A DNA stretch of 64,000 nt, taken from positions 16,611,650 to 16,675,649 of the forward strand of contig NC_079887.1 of NCBI RefSeq assembly GCF_029227915.1, in the 5' to 3' direction. Origin of the DNA: Hydractinia symbiolongicarpus (lineage: Eukaryota; Cnidaria; Hydrozoa; Anthoathecata; Hydractiniidae). Shown piece after piece: positions 33,201-45,200 of this stretch (positions within the stretch are counted from its first letter, which is position 1; each line of letters begins with the position of its first letter). The translations under genes were made by a program, and so were the position numbers. Under the pieces are notes generated by a model, which saw only the letters and a list, made by a program, of their open reading frames with translations, had not been told where the DNA came from and did not search any database.

Positions 33201-36200
33201 TCAAAATAATAAAAATAATAAAATCTTTTATGTAGCTAGCTACATAAAAGATTTATCAAAGTATTTTTTCCTTTTAAATAAACATAGCTAGCTAGCTATT
33301 TTGGACCTCCCATAACAGTGAACAGTCAAGACTTAGTATATAGCTAGTTAGGTATGCAAGGCATTATATGTTGGTTAAAAATGTTGTCACGACAAACAGA
33401 AACCCAGTTTTCATAAATAAATTTCTGCAACTGTTCAGGTTTCTCTTATCGAGCAGAATCCTATTTTTTATAAATAAATTTTTGTAGATTTTCAGGTTTA
33501 TGAAATAACAAAATTTGGGCAACTAAGCAAGAAGTGATATTCACTTGTAGTGGGAAGACAGAAGTATCAGTGCAGGTTAAGACTTGTACAGGGTACAAAT
33601 CCTGTGGAGCGTTTAAAGCAATACAGCATTAAAGGTGTAATATATTTTTCATAAACCAACACTCACAGGATATATGATGAAGCCTATTGTTACTTCTGCA
33701 AAGCAAATACAGTTGTTTAGCATTTTTCACTTTGCAGAATAAGTTATGAATATTCAAAAATTAATTGTGAGGCAACAAGGTTGAGCGATTAGTGCAAGTA
33801 ACCTTGTTGCAGATCCAGGTGGACACAAAAATAACTTAACAACTTTGTATTTATATGGCATAAAATTTAGATTGAATATTTGGCACTGTGTTTTAGAAGC
33901 ATGTTCTCACTTTCTCTGCACTGGATAAGGTATTTGGTCCTAAACCTAGGACTAATTTTATCTATCTGACTTATTTTAATCCTGAGAATGACTTTTAATG
34001 TTTTCTGTACATGTAGCTTGTCAAAATTGATATGCTGTCAAAAGCAGTTTACCAGAGTCTCAGAGAATGGCTAAATTCAGGAACTCAGAAACTATGTAGT
34101 AGTGAAACCTTTTTTTGTTTCATTTTATCAAACTGGTCTAAAAACATATAGTATTAAGTTTCATGTCATTATTTCAATTTTTACTGAAGTTGGACTTTTA
34201 ATTGTACACAAAGCATAGTTTTTCATAAAATGGCTGCAGGGACTAATCAGTTTGAAATTATTTTATAATATTGCGATAAAAAACTCTTACTCTTTGTGTT
34301 TTTATTTTCCTGCAAAAAAGTTGTTGCATAGCTTAGTGACAATAGGGTAAGAACGAAAAATTTACACACTCTGTGGGACATTGGTTTTAAAAAATTCTCA
34401 GCGAAAAATTTGAAAAATTATAAATCACAAAATCATAAAAGTTTAGCTTAAAACATTTTTAGTTTTAGATAATGCAAAAGTAATCCTCATGAAAATTTTT
34501 CTGGTGTTCTTTTATAAAGAAGTCTTCCATTATTAACATTAGTAACTTGATGAACTATGAAATTTCCCACAGGTAGGGAAGTTCAGAAGGGAAGACCAGC
34601 GCAATGATGTATTCAAGATAGCAAAGCAAATGGAGAAGACTAATCAAGATGTTTAGGTGAGAAGTGTATATGTAATGATGAAGCACAGAGGAGGAGAAAA
34701 GGGTAGCTTGGAAGAATTATTATCAGAGGTTGCTTAACACTGAGTTTGATTGGGATGAGGATAATTTGTATGATGATGATGTTGTAGAAGGGCCAGCTAT
34801 GCAGATCAAGAGAGAATGGGTAGTGGAGGCTATTAGGAAATTGAAGATTGGCAAGGCTGCAGGAGTATCAGGTATTGTTGCAGAGATGGTAAAAGCATCT
34901 GGATATATTGGAGTTAAGCTTATTACAAGTCTTGCTAATCAGATTATAAAGGATGGTGCTATTCCGAGTGAGTGGCAGTCGAGTGTAATAGTGAATTGTT
35001 TCAAGGGCAAGGGTGATGCATTAGAAAGAGATAACTATAGAGGTTTGAAGCTGGTTGATCAAGTAATGAAAGTTTTTGAAAGAGTGATTGATAAAGAATT
35101 GATATAGATAAGATGCAATTTGGTTTTGTTCCAGGGTGTGGCACTACAGATGCAATATTTTTCCTCAGACAGCTTCAGGAAAAGTATTTAGGAAAGAGAA
35201 AGAATGTCTATTTTGCCTTTGTAGATTTAGAGAAAGCTTTTGATAGAGTGCCACGTAAAGTTATTTGGTGGGCTATGAGAAAATTAGGTGTGGATGAGTG
35301 GCTAGTTACGATGGTACAGTCTATGTACAGCAATGCTAGAAGTCTTGTGAGGATTAATGATTCACTTAGTGATGAATTTAGTGTAAATGTTGATGTACAT
35401 CACGGTTTTGTACTTAGTCCTTTGTTGTTTGTTCTAGTCTTAGAAGCGCTGTCGATGGAGTTCAGAACAGGTTGTCCATGGGAGTTATTGGATGCAGATG
35501 ATTTGGTTCTCATAGCGGAGTCGATGGAAGAATTAGTTAAAAAGTTTGAGAAGTGGAAGAAAAGGCTAGAAGAGAAAGGGCTAAGGGTGAACACAGCAAA
35601 GTCTAAAGTCATGATTATTAGCATTGCAGCCAATTGTGACCTTGTAGGTGGAAAGTGGCCTTGTGAAGTTTGCAGGAATGGGGTTGGTAGTAACTCAATT
35701 TTTTGTCAGATTTGCAAGCATTGGGTACATAAGAAGTGCAGTAGTATTGGTGGAAAGGTAAGAACTGACATTCAGTTTGTATGCAAGCGTTGCAAAGGTG
35801 AGATTATAGAGAATAAAGTATTTCCAGCTTCAATGATGACACAACAGTGGCTCGTTAGAGATAGTTGAGAACTTCTGTTACTTAGGTGATATGTTGGGCA
35901 GTGAAAGGGGTGTTGGAAGAAGTGTTACTTGCAGGATAGGTTCTGCTTGGAAAAAGTTCAGAGAGTTACTTCCTTTGGTGACAAGCAGAGTCAATTGAGT
36001 TAAAAGGTAGGTTGTATGAGACCTGTGTAAGAAGTGTTATGTTGTACGGTAGTGAGACATGGGCAGTGAAGCAGGAAGATCTTGACCGTTTATAAAGGAA
36101 TGATATGAGAATGGTTAGGTGGATGTGTAACGCCAGTCTGAGAGACAGAAAGAGTTCAGATGAGCTAAGAAGCAGGCTAAGTATCCGTAGAATTAAGGAT

Positions 36201-39200
36201 GTTATCCAGATAAGAAGATTGAATTGGCTGGGGCACTTGGAAAGAATGGAGGGGGATAATTGGGTAAGAAAGTGTAGAGACTTAATAGTTCCTGGGGCAA
36301 AGCCCAGAGGCAGACGGAGAAAGACTTAGCATGAGGTTATAAGGACAGACTTGATACAGAGGACGTCGAGTTTAGATCTAACACAGTCTAGATCATATTG
36401 GAAGGGGGTCATTAATATACCCCGACCAACCCATGCTAGCATGGAAAACGGACATTAAGCCAAGAATGATGATGATGATAATGTTCTCAAATATGTATAA
36501 TATAAGGCTAAAAACTGTGATGTCTTTTTCTTCTTAATTTTTGACTTTTGACCCGGCTAAAAATATCAGCCTTGTCCCTTCATACTTAGTCTAGCTAGCT
36601 ATAGCGAAAAATTATTCAAACTTGACCCATTTTACTTATAATTAGCTAATAAATGCTATAAGGTAGCTGAGATACCTGTAAGAAAAACATCAAACAATGT
36701 CGAGGCTTTTCTCTTTTGTAAACATACCCAGTGGTATTTTTGTATAAGTACCAAATTTTATGTGTACATTCCTTGTGCTTACGAGTGTAATCAAAGTGCC
36801 CAGTACATAGACCTGAAAATTATATATATAGATATAATTGTATATGATATTGTCTTTAAGGGCGCAAAGGCGCTTTAAAAATACCGTGTTGCAAATTAAA
36901 AGTTGTTAATTTTTAACAAAGTGTTTTCATTCCAAATTCTTAATGAAACGGAGTAATCTACAAAGCATTTTAAATATTCACCTGTTTATTTTGGTATTTT
37001 TAGGGGAAAAATGCACTACTCCCTGGATTCTGCCCCTGTTGTGAGATTCGGTATATCTTTGGGATAGGTTATCCAAAATTAGAAAGTAATACCTCTTTTC
37101 TGCAAAGTTTTTGGTGTAGATATTAGAAACGCTGTCCATTTCTACTTATTTTCTAGTTTTAAAATTTTGCAAATGCTTAGGGTGCTATACCTTGGGTGTT
37201 TGTTATTTTTTTTCTAAGAAATGGAACACAACATCAGACCAAAAGAAAATCTCTATATATCCAAGATAAGATAATAGAATCAATAGTAGCTGCAAACAGG
37301 AGATTTTTATGTGTTTTTTTTACCACCGTACATAGGCTTCACAGTGCGTATTATGTGAAATTGACGATACTCAAGTATTTCATTTTCTTGAATTTGATGC
37401 TTGGAGCAAGGGGGAAAGAGGTCAAATATAAACGTTGGCTTGTTGTTTAGCATATGCGTTTTGACTTGTGAGTCACCTCTTACTCATGTCTACGGCTTGG
37501 TTTCTATTATTTGTGCATTTGTTTTAGTGTTTGTTTTTACTCTTTTTTAGGCAGTCAAATTGTACCTGTTTCTGCAAAATCAGAGTGTGACAAATTGAGA
37601 GCAAGTATTGCAAATCTTCGGCAAGAAATAAGAAAGGAACATATGCCATTGCAACAAACTGTATCCACAGATGCTTCTCCGCCATTTATGAAAGTGAGGT
37701 TATAATATGCAGTTTTACTTTTAGTGGCAAATTCAAATTATATCGTCTCTCTATTTAAGAGCCATTGTCTGTAACAGTCGGGCACTCAGTGGATGTGAGG
37801 TTTTCAGAATTACTAGATTTTTACTTTTGTTTGATTTAGATTGGCAGTTAAGATTTATAGCTGCTTGAATATTCGCTATTTTGAAGCCTTTTGGGGCCAT
37901 TTTGAACATATTTCTTGGTCCTAAGTTTGGAGTTATATAAAACATGAAATTAGTGTTGCATCTACTTTGATCTCATATGGATTATGTTGTAGTCCATAAG
38001 TTCTAAGGATTGTGTAGCAGTTTTATAGAATTTATGATTCAAAACTACTTCCTGCACCTTTTTTGTTAAAAATAAACAAATTTCTCCCACTTTTAAGGCC
38101 CAAATAAGAAAACCAGTTGGTTTGAGCACACAATCCAATCTTATAAATCTTAACCAAATTATGGTCATGAAAATCTGTCAATGCAAGAAAAAGAACCGGA
38201 ATATGAAATAATCTTTATAAGATAAACAATTGTTAATACACTATAATAACATATATATAATGAGAAAAAATGTATTTATTATAGATAATAAATACATTTT
38301 TTCTCATTAAAAATATAAGTTATATTAGAAATAAATGAGCAGCAAAAACGTCTTTTCATTCCATGCATTCTTGTATTGGGCTTTATGGCCTAAATTTTAA
38401 AAATTTGTGTGGTGAAAAGGTACATATTGTAAAATATGTACCTTTTCAAGCTTAAAAAACGACAGTTAATTTCTAAATTTGTAATTGTAAAGGTCACACC
38501 ATCATCACTGTATAAGAACTACTCAAGCATTATTTTAATGGATTTATAGGTATATACCATTTGCGTATGTTAGCACAAGAAGAAAATATAAACAACATAT
38601 CACCAGATTGAAGAAATCCAGTTAAAAACGTTACAAAGTCAATTTCAGTGTTATAATAAAAAAATAATCTATAAATAAGGAATTTTAAATTTTCCCGGTC
38701 GGGTTGTCACATGCTACAATTTTCGGTTGAGAGAAAACACACACGTTTCACAGTCAAACTCTCACAAAGAAGCTTTGATTAAACAAGAACTACAAATATC
38801 TGAATTAAAGTAAAGCTAAATTAGCAAAAAATCACCTAAAACTACACAATATGACAGGTTTGAAGTTAGAAAACAAAGAATATGTGAAAATTTCAGCCCC
38901 TCTATTTATGAAGGTTTTCGTGAACGGTGTGTTTTCCCTCAAATCATATTGACTACCCTGAAAAATACGGACCTGTGATTGGTTTAAAAGTATTGTTAAA
39001 TGATTCTTACCTTGATGAGGTAACTTGAAGGCTTCACCAGTCTCTAATACTATTGTATTGGTTACTGAAAGATAACAACAGAATTAACACAAATCGCAAT
39101 ATCAACATTGCCACATTAACACAATTTTAAAGCCAACACAAGTAGAATATCAAATTGCATGCTGCAACTGTTTGTCATAGTCAACATGACAAACAAATTA

Positions 39201-42200
39201 AAATCATCAAAAAAAAAAACACAACGGTAATCACTACAATCAATTATTGTAGAGATATTTTGGATGTCTCCAAAACCTCAAGCAACTTGTTTGGAGACGC
39301 TCCATGTTTTGTCAAGCAGTCGGCTAATTGGTGTTTTCCTTCAACCCACTTGACAGTAATCTCATCTTGTTCCACCATCTGCCTCAATCTGGCTATATCA
39401 ACTCGCAATCTCAAATCCTTTGTGACATTTGTCGTTTTCAAGGTTTCAAATAATGACTTGTTGTCGATAATACAAGTGATCTTTGGAACCTTCGTCAACT
39501 TGCAGATTTGCTGTATGACATTGGCCAAATAAAAACTAGCATCAGCTCCTTCACTCAGAGCAAGTGTTTCCGAAGCAATTGGGCTTTTGGTTACCCTTTG
39601 TAGTTTTTTTGATTGCCAGCAGATTGGTATAACTTCGCTCAGGTGTTTCACAAATATGATGAATGCACCTTGTGATGATCCACACTTCAAACTGGCATGA
39701 GTTGCATCTGTGTAGCAAATAATTTCACAATTTTTCATATTTGCAATTTTGGCAATGGTTATTGCAACATGCTTGCTCTTAATTTTTCGAATAATCTTGT
39801 TGGCATCTTTCAAATTTTGAACTGTAGGTTCCTTGCCATAATTAGACGTTTGGCAACTATCATAAGCCACATCAGGGCGGGTTTGTCCGGCCACCCAAGC
39901 AATTTGCCCACTCAACGATCTCAGCATGGTCTTTTCCTTGCTAGTCAATTTTCGTTCATTGTTAACATCATTTTCAATATTAACAGTTATCAAAGACTCT
40001 ATATAGCTCACTTGATTAATCTTAATTTTGCTTTTAAATTGATCCACATCTAATCCTAGATACTTGAAGGTTGAGCTTGATTGCGTACTGATTTTGAACG
40101 TTTCGAAAAGTTTAGCAATAACTTCTTTGTGGAAAGCTGGACTACCACCATACACAAAGTCATCAACATGGCAAACAAGAATTCCAGTGATTTGCTTGAC
40201 TCTATACCAGTAAAACACAGCAGGGTCGTAGGTACACATTTCACCACCAAGTTTCAACATTTCACTTCTCACTCGTTTGTACCATGCTCTAGATGCATCG
40301 TTTAACCCATACAAACATCTCTTTAGTTTCCACACTGTTCCCAATGACAATGTGTCTTTTGGTGGTTGTAGAAACAGTTCTCTTTCAATAGCATCTCCCT
40401 GAAGAAAAGCTGCAGTGATATCAAGTGAATTGATCTGCCAATCATTGCTAACTATGATAGCCATAGCAAGTCGAAGACTTTGTTTGCCACAAGTTGGAGA
40501 ATCTGTTCTCAACGATTGTGAATTTTCTTCAAAGCCTCTAGCCACCAATCTAGCTTTCACAACCCTTTTTTCACCTTTGAACTTCTCAGTTATGACCCAT
40601 TTGCTTGATACAGTTGTTTGACCAGTGTCTGGAACTTCTTCGAAGACATCATTTTCTTTTAAATTCTGCAATTCTCTCTCCTTCGCATCAACTACTTCCT
40701 GTGAAAACATATCGACATCACACATATAGACAGGGAATTCCGGATTTTCCAGCTCGACCCATTTGGACACATCATTCCAATTGATGCTTTTTGGCTTTCT
40801 ATCACCATCATTAGACACATTAACCCAATTTTTATAAGTGCCACTTCTTTTGGGTTGTGCTGAGAGAACTCTTGCACGATACCATCTTCCATTTAGATTG
40901 TATTTGATGTATGATTTTGCTTTTGGTTTCGATTCAACTTTCTTGGATTCTGTAGATGGTCTTCTGAAAATGTCACTTGTACAACCACTACCTTCGTCTT
41001 CTTCAGTTTCATTATTTTTATGAGTATCCCTGTTTTCCTCAACTTCATTTTCACTTGTGCCAGAATCTTCTTGGTCATTTTCGTCTACATTTCTAGCTTG
41101 TTCTTGATGATGTTGCTCTACATCTTCAGAATCATCATAAACATCTATCACATTCTTATCAGCTGTGTCATCATCATCATCATCATCATCATTATCATAA
41201 TCATCACCACCATCATCATCATCATCATTATCACAATCATTGACGCTATCGTTCATATCACACAACTTATTCAAATGGCTTTCCTTCCTCTTTCCATCAC
41301 CAAATCTATATATAGAATCAGTACTATTTGAAACTACAGCATTTTTATCTGATTCAGAGAGAGTCCCAAGATATTCATCCATCCATTTCTCCCCAGCCAC
41401 TGTCTTTGTACAGCCAGAATCCAAGACACCTCTACCAAAGGATTCTCCAACAAGACAATATTGCCTTTGGTCTGGAGAGGCTGCAAAAAGGGTGATATGG
41501 ATCTCATTTACATCTTGTTTCTTTTCTGTAGGTCTATTGTTCCGTGATCTGAAACCTCTTTGCTCTTGATTTCTATGAGGACATTTATTAGCAAAATGTC
41601 TTGTTGAATCACATTCATGGCACCTCATGAGTTTCCCATCCTTATCAACAGGATTCATTCTTGAACGTGTATTCCTTGACAAGCTGTCCTTGGTATCAGC
41701 ATGAAGATTTCCATATAAGCATTCTTGTTTCACAGGAAGAGCTCCCAAATGTGCAGCGTCTTCTGCTGTGTTCAGTTCTCCAAATATCTTCATGATTGTG
41801 TCCTTCATATTCTTATACTTGAGTTCTGCACAAGTTGTACGAGCCAGTTTTTCATTTTCTTTAGACATATTCGCAGCTGTGAGAAGAAAATATGCCCTGA
41901 CAGCTTCAGGCAATGCCATATCATATTTGGATATCTTATTGTAAAGCTTCTCAAACTGCACAATAAAATCAGGAAATTTGTCTCCACTATTCCTCTTATA
42001 GTCATAAAACTCTTTAAAAGCAATAAATGCTCTTGTGCTTTCATCTTTCAAATATATTGAATCTAGCTTAGATATAATCTTGTCCAAACCATCATCTGAT
42101 CCCACTTCTGCAGGTGTCAGGTCGCGTACTGCCTCCCGTGCCCGACCAGTCAGTGACAGGTATACAGCTGGACCTTGCTTTTTCTTTGGTAGTTCTGTAA

Positions 42201-45200
42201 ACATCTGCCAGATCTCCAAATCGTTCTTCCAACTGCTATAGTCATCATCCTCTTTAAACGCTGGTGGAGCCTTCAATGTTGTTGTTGCCATTGTTCACAA
42301 ACCACTTCACCAATTGGTTTGCACACACACGTGTCAACAAATAGCCAACAAAAGGGAAAGTTATCTCTCTTACCTCAAGGAACACATCAGGGTGTGTGCC
42401 CTCAATTGCTCAACTCAAATGTCACTCGCACAATGATCATAAATACCAGGCCAGTTGATCTGTACCTTTTAACTCTGCTACCATTGTTAAATGATTCTTA
42501 CCTTGATGAGGTAACTTGAAGGCTTCACCAGTCTCTAATACTATTGTATTGGTTACTGAAAGATACAACAGAATTAACACAAATCGCAATATCAACAAGT
42601 ATCAGGGACGTTTCCTGTCCCAGAGAATGCCTGAGCAAGAGCAAAAAAGAAGATGTAAACCAAAACTTGTTTATAGCTATATATATACAATTTAAAAATA
42701 TAGCTATATATACACATGTATATGGTTCCATTACTTTAAAATTTAGCTAAATAAATCAGCAGAATTCTCCTATGATATTTTCAAATGAGTTCAATATCCG
42801 TCTCTATTTCTACCTCTATGATTAAAACAAGGTTTTGTAAACATTCTTGGTACGGGGAATGTAATACACTTCATTCAACATATAACAGATTTAAATGTGG
42901 AAACCAAAAAACACAAACTTGACTAGAAGCTATAAAACAGCTAGCTAGCTACATAAACTCATAGGAAAAAATATTGGAGTGTGCGAAAATAATTTTAAAA
43001 TATTTGCCATGCAACGACAGCAACAAGAATGTCGATGGAGGATCTGGGACTTTATTGTAATGTTGCTCACACACACCTATTTGATATGCAGTAAGGAAAC
43101 TGCTAACTAAGCAGATTTTGCTATTTAGGTGATTCTCTAATTTAAGTGTAAGACGAAACAATATTTAGGCTATATATAACATTTTTTTAAGATCCCAGTT
43201 CATCCCCTTTTGATACGCAAGCACCAAATCTATTATTTTACCTTCCTAAATACAAGGCTAAGCTCTGCATAGTAGCTATGCACACAATTTAGAAAAGGCA
43301 TGGGAGAGATTGTTTTTTTTTCACTTATTTAGATGATGTAGGCGATTCAAGCCACTTACACTTTAAAAATGGTGAAAAACAAATGATTTGCCAAAATAGG
43401 ATTCCATGATTTAGAATTTGTTAGCTTAATTAGGCATTCATCATCCAAATTAGACTAGATTATTCTGCTAATTAGGAGCAGTACGTAGTTAGCTAGCTCT
43501 GCTGTTGCTAGCTAGCCTTATTATAGCTAGCTAACTACAGCAGAGCTAAGGCTAGTGGTATAGTTCACAAACACTAGCTAGCTAGGCTAGCTAGCTATTA
43601 ATCAAAAAATACAAAAACATTTCACTGTATATGTCAACAATATTTATTTGCTAACTAGAGCTCTACGGAAAAAGTACAAATAGAGCATTTTCTCATCTCA
43701 CCTCACCTGTCTTGTCTTTTCGACTTTCTTCAAGTTTTTTGTCGATTTTCAAACAGAACCTGGCCTTGCAGTAAATGATACTTAGCCAGTCAATGCAAAT
43801 AAAAAAGTTTTGGAAAGTTAGTCCAGGGAAAAAAAAAGAATATACCAAGAACTTGCTGGCTCCACGTAAAAGATTCCCCAATGTGTTCATTTTTTTCCCG
43901 GAGACGAAGGAAGGCTAAACCAAATACACATTCCTGCAGATTGTGTGAAAAATCATGTGATCTAATCTTGTTAACTAGATATTATTGCTCAAAACTACCT
44001 TAAAACTACAAAGAAATAAATTTGCTCATATAGATTGGTTGGTTTTTCCTGCATTTTACACTACCTACTGAGATCTCTTTACTTGCCAACTTGCCAATTT
44101 TCAAGGTTAAAGAGGTCTGCATAATACACGCTTTTTTTATATAAGAATAACGTCTATAAGAATATCAGGGTGAAAATTGCCTAAATTGTAAGAATATCTT
44201 AAGAATATTTCCAGGGTGAGTTTGCTTAGAATAAAATTGTTAGTTAACCAAAAAATTAGGGAAATCAAAATGAGACAAGTGTTTAACCTGTTATATTTGG
44301 TTTGATAAACATAAAACATAAACATGCTGTAAATGCGTAACAGTATACTAAAAAATATGTGTGAACATCTCATTCAAAAGAAACATATTCAGCTGTCGTG
44401 AAATAGTTGTTCTTGTGCATACATGTGACAGAAACTTTACTCTGAAAAATAAGAATACTTCACCCTCATGTTTTGCTAAATCATAAGAATACTTCACCCT
44501 CAACGAAAAAACACTATTCTTATAAAAAGAAAGCGTGTATACCATTTAGAATATGGTACTTTTGGCATTTTTAACAATTTTTATCATCTTTGGTGATGTT
44601 CGTAAGCCAGTGTCACATTAATTGTTTATTTCAATAAGGTGGTTTCAGTTGGATTAAATAGTACTAATCAAGTTCTCAAACCTGCTGATTTTGAAGGTTT
44701 TACTTAAACTTAGGACCAAGAAATTTGTTCAAAACAGCAAATATTCAAAAGGCCGTAAAATCTTAACCGCTAATCAAAGTCAAACAAAATTTTTAGAAAA
44801 TTTCTAAAATCAAAGTATCCTTAACATAAGGAATTTTGGAAACCTTCATTACCTTTTGAATATTTCCTCCTCCTTACAGAAATTGGGTTTTAAAGCAATA
44901 AAATTTGAACCTTTTTCATCAGTCTTTTCAATTTTATAGCGAAGAAATATGCCAGGACCTAGGTCGTCCTCTAGGGGTGTGGAAAAATTCAAGAAGAAGA
45001 TAGCTGAACAGGTAAGCTAACAACAATTTTTGACTGAGTAAAACTTCAGGACACCAACTGAAGGAAAGAAAGGAAAATATCTGAGGCAGTACTTGTGTAT
45101 ATTTTTTCTTAGGCAAAGATTTTCTTAAATTTAATGTTTTGTTTAAGGAATTAATAACTTTCCCCTTTCTTTTGTAGGAAAGGTTACTGCAGCTGATATC

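Larger units (their letters stand above)
32352..37550 (+). other. intron 10 of Bcr (5.2 kb)
   Basis: Carries the sense LINE copy (about 34580-36480) and the palindrome at 33221-33254. Stretches 32352-33220, 33255-34580 and 36480-37550 are AT-rich with no recognised coding sequence. Confidence 0.6.
38994..42597 (-). mobile_element. Copia LTR retrotransposon lacking integrase
   Basis: LTRs at 38994-39107 (114 bp) and 42485-42597 (113 bp) differ by about one base. In element orientation they begin TGTTGATATTG and end ATTTAACA. A 5-bp target duplication AGTAT sits outside both LTRs (38989-38993 and 42598-42602). A primer-binding site TGGTAGCAGAG (42483-42473) complements the 3' end of initiator tRNA-Met. 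The body is one long open frame on the minus strand. The near-identical LTRs indicate a recent insertion into Bcr intron 11, antisense to the host gene. Confidence 0.93.
37694..44939 (+). other. intron 11 of Bcr (7.2 kb)
   Basis: Hosts the Copia element (38994-42597), two perfect hairpins (38259-38308, 38413-38448), a GCTAGC-rich palindromic cluster and a MITE. The remaining DNA has no coding signal I can support. Confidence 0.6.

Noticed and set aside
41020-41331. 103-codon plus-strand Ile-rich frame
   Set aside because: Complement of the Asp repeat in the Copia polyprotein.
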